DNA from: Tepidiphilus olei
Lineage (GTDB): Bacteria; Pseudomonadota; Gammaproteobacteria; Burkholderiales; Rhodocyclaceae
Assembly: GCF_006980705.1 (NCBI RefSeq)
Contig: NZ_SBHO01000011.1
Span: forward strand, 1 to 51,092
Reading direction: 5' to 3'
DNA: 51,092 nucleotides
Shown here: positions 28,304-37,830 of the stretch, piece after piece
How the letters are laid out: each line of letters begins with the position of its first letter
Position numbering within the stretch: position 1 is the first letter of the stretch
Translations under genes and position numbers: made by a program
The notes under the pieces: generated by a model
What the model was told of the DNA's origin: nothing
Databases searched by the model: none
Seen by the model: only the letters and a program-made list of their open reading frames with translations

Positions 28304-30400
28304 CTAGCCATGCGCCTCGCTGGCTTCCTCGATGAGGCCATTGTGCCGCAGCAGGGCGTCGATGCGCGGCTCGCGGCCGCGGAAGGCGCGGAAGGATTCG
28401 GCTGCGGGGCGGCTCGCGCCCACGGCGAGGATCTCGCGCCAGAAGCGACGCCCCGTGTCGGGATCGAGCACGGTGCCGGTGCGCGCGCTCGCCTCTTCGA
28501 AGGCCTCGTAGGCATCGGCCGAGAGCACTTCGGCCCACTTGTAGCTATAGTAGCCGGCCGCGTACCCTCCGGCGAAGATGTGCGAGAAGCTCTGCGGGAA
28601 GCGATGCCAAGACGGCGGCCGGATCACGGCCACCTCGTCGCGCACTTCTTCCAGGATGCGCAGCACGTCGGCGAGCGGCACTCGTTCGGGGGCCGGTTCC
28701 TGGGCGCGGGCGAGTTCGCGGTGAATGCGCAGGTCGAAGAGCGAAAATTCGATCTGGCGCACCATCTGCATGCCGGCCTGGAAGTTCTTGGCTGCACGCA
28801 TTTTCTCGTAGAGCGTACGCGGTAGCGGCTCGCCCGTGTCGACGTGGGCGGTGATTTTCTCCAGCACTTCCCATTCCCAGGCGAAGTTTTCCATGAACTG
28901 GCTGGGCAGCTCGACGGCGTCCCATTCGACGTGGTGGATACCCGAGATGGGCGCCTCGTCGACCTGGGTGAGCATGTGATGCAGCCCGTGGCCCATCTCG
29001 TGGAAGAGCGTGAGCACGTCGTCGTGGGTGAGCGTGGGGGGATTGCCACCCACCGGCGGGGCGAAGTTGCACACGAGGTAGGCCACCGGCAGCATGAGAA
29101 ATTCGCCCTCGCGCCGGCGCGACTTGGCGCTGTCCATCCAGGCGCCGCCGCGCTTGGTGTCGCGGGCATAGAGGTCGACGTAGAAGTAGGCGATCGGCGC
29201 GCCGTCGCGCTCGACGCGGTAGAAACGCACGTCCGGATGCCACACGGGGGCGGTGTCGGGCACGAGGCGCACGCCGAAGAGCCGTTCCAAGAGGGCGAAG
29301 AGCCCCTCCAGGACGCGCGGAAGCGGCAGGTAGCGCCGCACTTCCTGTTCGGAATAGTCGTAGCGCTCCTGGCGTAATTTTTCCGAGGCATAGGCGATGT
29401 CCCAGGGCTCGAGCGGATCGAGGCCGAGGCGGTCGCGGGCGAAAGCGCGCAGTTCTTCCAGATCGCGCAGGGCGAAGGGCTTGGCGCGGGCGGCGAGTTC
29501 CCGCAGGAATGAGGCGACCTCTTCCGGCTCGTTGGCCATCTTGGGCACGAGCGAGTAGCTGGCGTAGTCGGGATAGCCCAGCAGTAGCGCTTCTTCGCCG
29601 CGCAGCGCCATGATGCGCTCGATGAGCGGGCCGTTGTCGCGCTCGGGCGGGCCGAACTCGGAGGCGCGGGTGGCATGGGCCCGGTACATGCGCTCGCGCA
29701 GCGCCCGATCGTCGGCGTACTGCATCACCGGCAAGTAGAAGGGCATCTGCAGGGTGAAGCACCAGCCCGGACGGTCTTGCGCCTGCGCCGCCGCACGCGC
29801 CATGGCCCGCACTTCCTCCGGAATGCCGGAGAGTTGCGCCTCGTCCTCGATCCATTCCTGGTAGGCATTGGTCGCATCGAGCAGGTTTTCCGAGAACTTG
29901 GCCGAGAGCGCCGACAGTTCCTGTTGGATGTCGCGGTGGCGGGGTTTCTTCTCGGGCGGCAGTTCCGCGCCGGCGAGCCGATGGTCGCGCAAGTCGAGTT
30001 CGATCACGCGGCGGCGTTCGGGCGAGAGGCGAGCGAACTCGGGGCTTTGCGCGAGCGCCTGCGTTTTGCGGTAGAGCGCCTCGTTCTGTCCCAGCTCCGT
30101 CCAGAAACGCGTGACTTCGGGGAGCATCTGGTTGTAGGCCTCGCGCCAGGCGGGGGTGTCCATCACGCTATGCAGGTGCCCGATCACGCCCCAGGCGTCC
30201 GAGAGCTGTTCGAGCGCGCGTTCGAGCGGGGCGACGAAGTCTTCCCAGGTGGGCGGGGTGCGTTCATCGACCGCGCGCTCGATCGCGGCGCGGGCCCGTG
30301 CGATGAGTTCGGTGATGACCGGCTCGACGTCCTCCGGCCGGAGGCGATCGAAGGGAGGGAGTTGAAAGGGATGCAGCAGCGGATGTTCTGGTGCGTTCAT
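28304..30400 (-). CDS. prlC: Oligopeptidase A, M3 family metallopeptidase
   Basis: Cytoplasmic zinc peptidase that degrades signal peptides and other oligopeptides. 698 residues from ATG 30400 (GAGG site upstream), slightly longer than E. coli OpdA (680). The zinc motif HExxH is in FHEMGHGLHH, with the third ligand expected in the following HHVEWDAVELPSQFMENFAWE. FAGGYAAGYYSYKWAEVLSAD is the typical M3 C-terminal substrate region. It lies 23 bp after the MFS gene on the same strand. The stop codon is in the CTAG target site of the MITE-like element. Confidence 0.95.
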   Translation of the reverse strand: MNAPEHPLLHPFQLPPFDRLRPEDVEPVITELIARARAAIERAVDERTPPTWEDFVAPLERALEQLSDAWGVIGHLHSVMDTPAWREAYNQMLPEVTRFWTELGQNEALYRKTQALAQSPEFARLSPERRRVIELDLRDHRLAGAELPPEKKPRHRDIQQELSALSAKFSENLLDATNAYQEWIEDEAQLSGIPEEVRAMARAAAQAQDRPGWCFTLQMPFYLPVMQYADDRALRERMYRAHATRASEFGPPERDNGPLIERIMALRGEEALLLGYPDYASYSLVPKMANEPEEVASFLRELAARAKPFALRDLEELRAFARDRLGLDPLEPWDIAYASEKLRQERYDYSEQEVRRYLPLPRVLEGLFALLERLFGVRLVPDTAPVWHPDVRFYRVERDGAPIAYFYVDLYARDTKRGGAWMDSAKSRRREGEFLMLPVAYLVCNFAPPVGGNPPTLTHDDVLTLFHEMGHGLHHMLTQVDEAPISGIHHVEWDAVELPSQFMENFAWEWEVLEKITAHVDTGEPLPRTLYEKMRAAKNFQAGMQMVRQIEFSLFDLRIHRELARAQEPAPERVPLADVLRILEEVRDEVAVIRPPSWHRFPQSFSHIFAGGYAAGYYSYKWAEVLSADAYEAFEEASARTGTVLDPDTGRRFWREILAVGASRPAAESFRAFRGREPRIDALLRHNGLIEEASEAHG

Positions 30401-30423
30401 CGTGTCCTCGAGGTGGATTCTCT

Positions 30424-31674
30424 TCAGGCGGGATTTTGCCACCGGTTGCGGGCGCGTGTCTCGTGGACGAGGCAGGCGCCGAGAAAACCGAGCGCGGCGG
30501 CGCCGGCAAGGCAGGCGATCGCCGCGGTGAAATGTTCCGGCGCATAGATACGGACTCCGTCGAGCATGGTTCCGTTCCAGGCGCGGTCGATGAGCGCGCC
30601 GGCGAGCGGCTGCAGGAGGGCGCCGCCGAGGAACCCGCCCATGTTGGTGAGGGCCGTGCTCATGCCCGAGAGCGCCGGCGGATTGACTTCCTTGGCGCAG
30701 GCCCAGGTGAGCGAGAAGGAAGAGGAGGCGAGCCCCATGAGGGCGAAGAGGGGAAAGGTGAGCGTCTGGGGCAGCGGCCCCGCCGTCAGGCACACGACCC
30801 AGCAGGCGAGGTAGAGTGCGGCCATGGGCACCAGCACGGCTTTGCGCCGCGCGAGCCGATCGGACAGGGCGCCAATGGCGAGGCACCCGAGGGCGAAGGC
30901 GAGGAAGTAGAGTGAGAGGTGGTGCGAGGCTTGCAGTTTCGTCAGGCCGTGCACGCTCATGAGGTAAGGCGTGGCCCACAGGCCGGCGAAGGCGAAGAAG
31001 CTGCCGGCGATGCCGAAGTTGGCGAGCACGGCGGGCCAGGAGGCGCGGTTGCGCAGGATGGTCGCGAGTCCGCCGAAGATCACGGTACGGTCGAAACGCT
31101 TGAGCGTACCCGGCTCTTCCGGCTCAATCAGCCGCCAGCACAGCACGGCGACGGCCAGCGACGCCAAGGCCGTGGCCACGAACACGCCGCGCCAGCCCGT
31201 GAGCTGCGCCAGCGCCGTGAGCGGCGTGCCGGCGAGTACCGAGCCGAGGTTGCCGACGAACATGCCCAGACCCACCAGGGAGGCGAAACGGCGCTCGTCG
31301 TACCACAGGGCGAAGAGTTTGAGCATGGCGATGAAGGTGACCGACACGCCCAGGCCGGTGAGGGTACGTCCGGCGAGTGCCACTTCGAGCGAAGGGGCGA
31401 GCGCGAAGAGGAGGCTACCCGCGGCGGCGACGAAGCCGCCCGCCACGATGATGCGTCGCGGTCCCACGGTGTCGGCAAGGATGCCGGTGGGCAGCTGCAT
31501 CAGGGTGTAGACGTAAAAATAGGTGGCAGCGAGCGTGCCGAGCGAGGCGGCGCTGGTGTGGAAGGCCGCGGCGAGTTCGGTGGCGATACCGGCGGGCGCG
31601 AAGCGGTGGAAAAAGGACAAAACGTAGGCGGCGATGACGACGACGAGCGCCGTCGTGCGGCGGCTGCAGGCCAT
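30424..31674 (-). CDS. MFS transporter
   Basis: A 416-residue major facilitator with about twelve hydrophobic helices. The loop 2-3 motif region reads GILADTVGPRRIIVAGG, and the mid-protein repeat is IGALSDRLARRKAVLVP. TYFYVYTLMQLPTG and LTGLGVSVTFIAML place it among the anion/sugar-phosphate-like MFS carriers. The substrate is unknown. The start at 31674 has an AGGAG-type site. It is read together with prlC downstream. Confidence 0.88.
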   Translation of the reverse strand: MACSRRTTALVVVIAAYVLSFFHRFAPAGIATELAAAFHTSAASLGTLAATYFYVYTLMQLPTGILADTVGPRRIIVAGGFVAAAGSLLFALAPSLEVALAGRTLTGLGVSVTFIAMLKLFALWYDERRFASLVGLGMFVGNLGSVLAGTPLTALAQLTGWRGVFVATALASLAVAVLCWRLIEPEEPGTLKRFDRTVIFGGLATILRNRASWPAVLANFGIAGSFFAFAGLWATPYLMSVHGLTKLQASHHLSLYFLAFALGCLAIGALSDRLARRKAVLVPMAALYLACWVVCLTAGPLPQTLTFPLFALMGLASSSFSLTWACAKEVNPPALSGMSTALTNMGGFLGGALLQPLAGALIDRAWNGTMLDGVRIYAPEHFTAAIACLAGAAALGFLGACLVHETRARNRWQNPA

Positions 31675-31724
31675 GGAGTGTCTCCTCTTTTTGTTTTCGG
31701 AATTGCGGCGACGGGGGGGTCACC

Positions 31725-31753
31725 GGAATACTCACTTCAGGAAGTGTTATTCC
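31725..31753 (-). other. Stem-loop spanning the purC stop codon
   Basis: GGAATA-CT-CACTTC (31725-31738) pairs with GAAGTG-TT-ATTCC (31741-31753), a near-perfect imperfect hairpin with a 2-base loop and one small bulge. The purC stop (31747-31749) lies within the stem. There is no T tract on either side, so it is not a classic terminator; it may protect or delimit the purC mRNA 3' end. Confidence 0.4.
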
Positions 31754-32667
31754 GGCAGCGCTTGCCCAACCAGGCGTCGATACGCCTCACGATACTTCTC
31801 AGCCGTCTTCCGGATGACGTCTTCCGGCAGACGCGGCCCGGGCGCGGTTTTGTCCCAGTCGAGCGTCTCGAGGTAGTCGCGCACGTATTGCTTGTCGAAG
31901 GACGGCGGGTTGGTGCCGGGCTGCCAGGCGTCGGCCGGCCAAAACCGGGACGAATCGGGTGTGAGTACTTCGTCGATGAGGTGCAGCACGCCGGCAGCGT
32001 CGATGCCGAACTCGAACTTGGTGTCGGCGATGAGGATGCCGCGCTCGGCGGCGTAGTCGCGCGCCCGGATGTAGAGCGCGAGCGCCGCGGTCTTGGCTTG
32101 CCGCGCGAGGCTCGCGCCATCGTGCGGTGCGAGCCGTGCGGCGCACAGGGCCTCGGCCTGTTCGAAGGAAATGTTTTCGTCGTGCTCGCCTGCCTCGGCC
32201 TTGGTGGCCGGAGTGAAGATCGGCTCGGGCAAGCGCTCGGCGAGCCTCAGCCCCGGCGGGAGCGGGATACCGCACACGCTGCCTTTGTGCTGATATTCTT
32301 TCCAGCCCGAACCGATGAGGTAACCGCGTACCACCGCTTCGATGGGCAAGGGCTGCAAGCGTTTGACCACCATCGCCCGCCCGAGGACCTGGTCGCACTC
32401 TTCGGGCGCGACGACGGAGGTTGGATCGATGCCGGTGCGATGATCCGGAACGATGCCGGCGAGCAGATCGAGCCAGAATTCGGTGATTGCCGTGAGCACC
32501 TTGCCCTTGCCCGGAATGGGATCGGGCAGTACGACGTCGAAAGCGGAGAGCCGGTCGGTGGCGACGACGAGGAGTTTGTCCTCGCCAACCGCGTAGAGGT
32601 CGCGTACCTTGCCGCGTCCGATGAGCGGCAGACTGGTGATGTGCGTCTCGAAGATCGCCTCGGCCAT
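31747..32667 (-). CDS. purC: Phosphoribosylaminoimidazole-succinocarboxamide synthase
   Basis: SAICAR synthetase of purine biosynthesis. 306 residues, the longer non-E. coli form. Motifs are [52 protein letters not shown], and [14 protein letters not shown], which contribute ATP, CAIR and Asp sites. GGAAGGA precedes ATG 32667. A possible extended -10 (TGC-GATAAT, hexamer 32698-32703, minus strand) without a clear -35 lies 30 bp upstream, next to the DUF3422 stop. Confidence 0.95.
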   Translation of the reverse strand: MAEAIFETHITSLPLIGRGKVRDLYAVGEDKLLVVATDRLSAFDVVLPDPIPGKGKVLTAITEFWLDLLAGIVPDHRTGIDPTSVVAPEECDQVLGRAMVVKRLQPLPIEAVVRGYLIGSGWKEYQHKGSVCGIPLPPGLRLAERLPEPIFTPATKAEAGEHDENISFEQAEALCAARLAPHDGASLARQAKTAALALYIRARDYAAERGILIADTKFEFGIDAAGVLHLIDEVLTPDSSRFWPADAWQPGTNPPSFDKQYVRDYLETLDWDKTAPGPRLPEDVIRKTAEKYREAYRRLVGQALPE

Positions 32668-32712
32668 GGATCCTTCCCCGGCATTCTGAAAACGAGAATT
32701 ATCGCACGGGCG

Positions 32713-33984
32713 CTAGCTTTCATGCTCCACCGCCCGGTGGACGCGGCGCACGCCCAGGGCGATCAGGCCGGCGAGCACGGGGATGGAAAGGGCCGTGACC
32801 AGTTCCGGTTCGAGGTGCAGCCAGGGCTTGAATCCCTTGGTGAGGTAATTGACGAGCTGCGAGCCGTAGTAGGTGATGGCCATCACCGACAGGCTCTCGA
32901 CGGCCGCCTGCAACCGTAGTTGCACCTTGGCGCGGCGGTTCATCTGTGCGAGCAACTGCTGGTTCTGGCGTTCGATTTCGAGATCGACGCGCGTGCGCAG
33001 CAGCTGGGAATCGCGCACCGAGCGCTGCGAGAGTTCTTCCTGACGCCGGGCGACGGCGGCGCAGGTGTTCATGGCCGGAGCGAAGCGACGCTCCATGAAT
33101 CCTTGCAAGGTGGAGTAGCCGGGGAGTCGGATCTCGCGCAGCTCGGCGATGCGCTGACGCACCAGGGCGCTGTAGGCCGAGGCGGCGCCGAAGCGGTAGG
33201 CGCTGGCGGCGATCGAATTTTCGATTTCGGCGGCCAGGTGGGTGAGTCGTGCCAGGATCTCGCGCTCGTCGGTGAACGAAGCGGCGCGGCTCATGGCCGC
33301 CACCAGTTCGGCCAGTTCCGCCTCGGCGCGGCCGAGAAAGGCTCCGACTTCCTTGGCCATGGGAAAGGCGAGCAGCGCCAGCATGCGGTAGGTGTCGATC
33401 TCGAGCAGCCGCTGCACAGCGCGTCCGGCCTGTTTCGGAGTCATGGCCGCGTCGAGCACGATGAACTGGATGAACCCCTCGTGCAGTTGGAAGTCGCTGA
33501 GCACCCAGGCGTTGCCATCGGAGATCTTCGAGGCGACGAGTGCCGGACCGAACGGATCGGCCGCGTCGAGGAACTCGGTGGGCGGCGTGTCGGATACCGG
33601 CCTCAGGCGAACGTGCGTGGCGGCGATCACTTCGCCGGGGCTGGCCTCGAGCCAGCCTTCGGGCAGGCGTGAGAGGATCGCCTCGGGGGTGTCGTGATCG
33701 CCGTCGAGATAGAAAGTGTAGGAATGGAATTCGGCGTGGCGTTCGCGCTTGATGCGCAACCCGCCCCACCGTAGGAGGGACTGCGCCGCGGCATCGAGCT
33801 CGAGCACGGCGCCGGGAAGATTGCGCAGCCGCGCCCAATGCTCGAGGAGACGGTCGGAAGGGGTCTCACGCGGCAATAGCCACGACAGTTGCACCGCCGT
33901 GGCCGGGGCAAGCAGCGGCACGGACGGCCGGGCGTGGATCTCCTCGTGCAGTGTTTGCCGGATGGGATGCTGGGTGAGTTTCAC
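32713..33984 (-). CDS. DUF3422 family membrane protein
   Basis: 423 residues, function unknown. GTG 33984 is chosen because it overlaps the corA stop (GTGA) and starts the conserved VKLTQHPIRQTLHEEIHARPS. A soluble N-terminal domain (to about residue 230) is followed by long helical, coiled-coil-like sequence (LSQRSVRDSQLLRTRVDLEI and onward) and then a C-terminal hydrophobic region, including ELVTALSIPVLAGLIAL. That order (soluble domain, long helix, C-terminal membrane helices) echoes CorA, encoded directly upstream, though no GMN motif is present. The coupling suggests a partner or relative of the metal transporter. Confidence 0.8.
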   Translation of the reverse strand: MKLTQHPIRQTLHEEIHARPSVPLLAPATAVQLSWLLPRETPSDRLLEHWARLRNLPGAVLELDAAAQSLLRWGGLRIKRERHAEFHSYTFYLDGDHDTPEAILSRLPEGWLEASPGEVIAATHVRLRPVSDTPPTEFLDAADPFGPALVASKISDGNAWVLSDFQLHEGFIQFIVLDAAMTPKQAGRAVQRLLEIDTYRMLALLAFPMAKEVGAFLGRAEAELAELVAAMSRAASFTDEREILARLTHLAAEIENSIAASAYRFGAASAYSALVRQRIAELREIRLPGYSTLQGFMERRFAPAMNTCAAVARRQEELSQRSVRDSQLLRTRVDLEIERQNQQLLAQMNRRAKVQLRLQAAVESLSVMAITYYGSQLVNYLTKGFKPWLHLEPELVTALSIPVLAGLIALGVRRVHRAVEHES

Positions 33985-34934
33985 AGCCAGCCCTTGCGCT
34001 TGAAGTAGAAGTAGGGGGCGAAGCCGCTGATCACCATCAGGATCAGCGCGAGGGGATAGCCGTATTCCAAGTGCAGTTCCGGCATGTGTTCGAAGTTCAT
34101 CCCATAGATGCTGGCGACCAGGGTCGGCGGCAGGAAGACGACGGCGGCGATCGAGAAGATCTTGATGATCTGGTTCTGCTCGATGTTGATGAACCCTTGA
34201 GCCGAGTCCATGAGGAAGTTGATCTTCTCGAAGACGAAGTTGGTGTGAGCCATGAGGGTTTCGAGGTCGCGGATCATCTCGCGGCAGGTCTCTTGCAAGC
34301 CGTTTTGGTCGCGCAGGTGGCGCAGCAGGAAAGAGACGGCACGCTGCGTGTCCATCAGACACAGGCGAATGCGCCCGTTGCTGTTCTCGATCTTGGCCAG
34401 CTTGTCGATGGCGTCCTCGAGCTCGGCGTTTTCGTCCTCCAGCACCATGAAGCTGACCTCTTCGAGCCGCCGGTGCAGGTCTTCGATGGTGTCGGCGAGG
34501 TTTTCCACTTTTTGCTCGAAGATGGTGACCAGCAGTTCCTGGGGGGTTCCGGCATGGACCTGACCGTGGCGGGCGCGCATGCGCAGCAGCCGAAAGTCCG
34601 CGAGATCTTCTTCCCGCACCGAGATGAGCCGTTCGCGCTGCAGGATGAAGGCGACGGTGACGGTGACGTGGCGCCCTTCTTCCTGGGCGAGGAAGAGGGA
34701 GTGGACGTGCAACCCCTGGTTGTCGATGAAGAAACGGGCGGAGGATTCGATTTCCTCCACGTCTTCGGATTCGGGCAGTTCGGCGTTCAGCAACCGCTGC
34801 AGCAGCTCGCGTTCGTGCTCGTCGGGGTCTTGGGCATCGATCCACAGGGCCCTGGCCACGGCCTGATCGTCGAGCGCGAGCGCCTTGGGCAGTTCACGGA
34901 TGGTGTCTTTTTCGGCCTGGAACAGTCGCAGCAT
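33981..34934 (-). CDS. corA: Magnesium/divalent metal transporter CorA
   Basis: Pentameric Mg2+ (Co2+, Ni2+) channel. 317 residues with a large cytoplasmic funnel domain, a long stalk helix (AELEDAIDKLAKIENSNGRI and on) and two C-terminal membrane helices. The selectivity motif GMN is at residues 278-280, in YGMNFEHMPE, and the protein ends basic (YFKRKGWL). AAAGGTG precedes ATG 34934. Its stop overlaps the DUF3422 start. A hairpin (34949-34984) lies directly upstream of the ribosome site, and a perfect TATAAT lies about 150 bp upstream, giving a long leader. Confidence 0.94.
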   Translation of the reverse strand: MLRLFQAEKDTIRELPKALALDDQAVARALWIDAQDPDEHERELLQRLLNAELPESEDVEEIESSARFFIDNQGLHVHSLFLAQEEGRHVTVTVAFILQRERLISVREEDLADFRLLRMRARHGQVHAGTPQELLVTIFEQKVENLADTIEDLHRRLEEVSFMVLEDENAELEDAIDKLAKIENSNGRIRLCLMDTQRAVSFLLRHLRDQNGLQETCREMIRDLETLMAHTNFVFEKINFLMDSAQGFINIEQNQIIKIFSIAAVVFLPPTLVASIYGMNFEHMPELHLEYGYPLALILMVISGFAPYFYFKRKGWL

Positions 34935-34948
34935 GGAGCACCTTTACA

Positions 34949-34984
34949 CGTTTCGCCAGCGGGGTCGGGGATCGCGGCGAAACG
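34949..34984 (-). promoter_or_regulatory. Hairpin in the corA leader next to the ribosome site
   Basis: CGTTTCGCC (34949-34957) and GGCGAAACG (34976-34984) form a perfect 9-bp stem with an 18-nt loop, ending only a few bases before the corA AAAGGTG. It could hide or expose the ribosome site. I do not recognise it as a known Mg riboswitch. Confidence 0.45.
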
Positions 34985-35086
34985 ACGAAGGCGTCAGCCG
35001 CGAACGCAGCAGTAGAGGAACGAGCGACGAGGTCGACAGCGGGTTTTGGAGTTCACGGAAAAGATCGGAACGAGCGCGACGGCGAA

Positions 35087-35092
35087 ATTATA
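35087..35092 (-). promoter_or_regulatory. -10 box of a probable corA promoter
   Basis: On the minus strand a perfect TATAAT at 35092-35087 lies about 150 bp upstream of corA. The -35 is uncertain: the GTGTTTGTTG stretch gives only weak matches at 14-18 bp spacing. The predicted 5' leader would be about 145 nt, and it contains the hairpin at 34949-34984. Confidence 0.5.
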
Positions 35093-35118
35093 CGCTTTTT
35101 GCGGCGCAACAAACACGG

Positions 35119-35150
35119 GGCACCGATGACCGCGTGGAAGGATCGGTGCC
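35119..35150 (-). terminator. Terminator-like hairpin after the ferredoxin gene
   Basis: GGCACCGAT (35119-35127) and ATCGGTGCC (35142-35150) form a perfect 9-bp stem with a 14-nt loop. In the minus direction it is followed by CCGTGTTTGTTG, which is only moderately T-rich. It separates the ferredoxin gene from the corA promoter. Confidence 0.6.
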
Positions 35151-35167
35151 GCGTCGTGCGCTCGGGC

Positions 35168-36483
<1,316 letters not shown>

Positions 36484-37809
36484 TCAACGATCTCCGTCGC
36501 CGCCGACGCGCACCGTCACGAGGCGGGCCGGGTCGATGCGGCGACTGAAAGCGTCTTGCACCTGCTGCCCCGTCACGGCGCGCACCGCCTGCGGATAGCG
36601 TTCGAGCCAGTCGGTGGGGAGGTTGTAGTAGCCCATCATCGAGACGTAGCCGATGAGCTTGCGGTTGGAATCGAGTCTCAGGCCAAAACCGCGCGCGATG
36701 TTGTCCTGGGCGCGGCGTAGTTCTTCGTCCGTGGGGCCTTGTTCGCGGAAACGCGCGAGCGTTTCGCGCGCGAGCGCCAGGGCTTCCTCGGCCTGCTGGC
36801 CCCGGGTCTGCAACGCGATGACGAAAGGGCCGGCCTGGCGTCGCGGCTCGAGATAACTGCCTACGCTGTAAGCATAACCGCGTTTCTCACGGATCTCATC
36901 GACCAGGCGCGAGCTGAAACCGCCGCCGCCCAGTACGTGGTTGCCTACGAGCAAGGGAAAATAATCGGGGTCGTCGCGGGTCATCACGGCCAAGCCCAGA
37001 CGCAGATGAGCCTGCTGCGCCGGATGAGCGATGCGCACGTCGTTCGCTTGCGTCGGCGCGACTGGCACCAGGGGCTCGGGTGTCTCGCCAGCGGGCAGTT
37101 TGGCCATGATGCGCTCGGCGAGCTGCTCGGCCTGGGCGCGGTCGAGGTCACCGACGATGGCCACGTGTGCCCGCGCACGCGTGTAGTGGGTGCGATGGAA
37201 GGCGACGAGGTCGTTGCGGCCGAGTCGGTCGAGGGACTCGGGCGTGGTGAGCCTGCCGTATGGGTGGTCGCGGTAGATGGCGGTGGTGAAAGCACGCTCG
37301 GCGAGGACATTGGGCCGGGTGAGCGCGTCTTTGAGGGCCGCTTTGGCGTTCGCCCGTTCGCGAACGAAGACGGCAGGGGAGAAAATCGCCTGGGTGAGCA
37401 CTTCGGCTACCAGATCGGCGGCCGCGTCGCGCACTGAGGGCTCCGAGAGGCTACGCCAGGCGACGGTGGCGCGGTCTTCGTCGACCGAGCCGGAGAGGCT
37501 GACCGCCAGATCCGCGAAGGCTTCGCTCAAGCCTTGTTCATCGTGCACTCTGGTACTGGTATCGAGCAGACGCCGTGTGAGGGCAGCGAGCCCCTCCTTC
37601 CCCGCAGGGTCGCGGGCGGAACCGGCGTCGAACGAGATGACGACGTCGATGAGCGGCAAGTCGCGGTTGGCGACGAAATCGACGCGCACTCCGCTTGCGG
37701 TGGTGAAGCGCTCGATCGTCGGTAGCGCCAGGGCGAGCGGCGAGAACGCGGTGGCGACGAAAAAGAGCAACACGGCAAAAGCGCGGGTGCGGAGGGTGCG
37801 CTGGATCAT
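36484..37809 (-). CDS. M16 family zinc-peptidase homologue without the zinc motif
   Basis: 441 residues with an N-terminal signal peptide (hydrophobic core about residues 9-28, ending in ALALP). The protein has the M16 fold, yet no HxxEH inverted zinc motif. It keeps the glycine-rich and R/Y motif region GGGGFSSRLVDEIREKRGYAYS that contacts substrate. It therefore matches the non-catalytic beta partner of M16B heterodimers; the catalytic partner is encoded 21 bp upstream. Likely periplasmic. Confidence 0.92.
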   Translation of the reverse strand: MIQRTLRTRAFAVLLFFVATAFSPLALALPTIERFTTASGVRVDFVANRDLPLIDVVISFDAGSARDPAGKEGLAALTRRLLDTSTRVHDEQGLSEAFADLAVSLSGSVDEDRATVAWRSLSEPSVRDAAADLVAEVLTQAIFSPAVFVRERANAKAALKDALTRPNVLAERAFTTAIYRDHPYGRLTTPESLDRLGRNDLVAFHRTHYTRARAHVAIVGDLDRAQAEQLAERIMAKLPAGETPEPLVPVAPTQANDVRIAHPAQQAHLRLGLAVMTRDDPDYFPLLVGNHVLGGGGFSSRLVDEIREKRGYAYSVGSYLEPRRQAGPFVIALQTRGQQAEEALALARETLARFREQGPTDEELRRAQDNIARGFGLRLDSNRKLIGYVSMMGYYNLPTDWLERYPQAVRAVTGQQVQDAFSRRIDPARLVTVRVGGDGDR

Positions 37810-37830
37810 CGGGACCTCCTCGGAGCAGGG

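Noticed and set aside
30919-32919. 666-codon plus-strand frame opposite the MFS and purC genes
   Set aside because: Composition is repetitive Gly/Arg/Glu and it spans two clear genes on the other strand.
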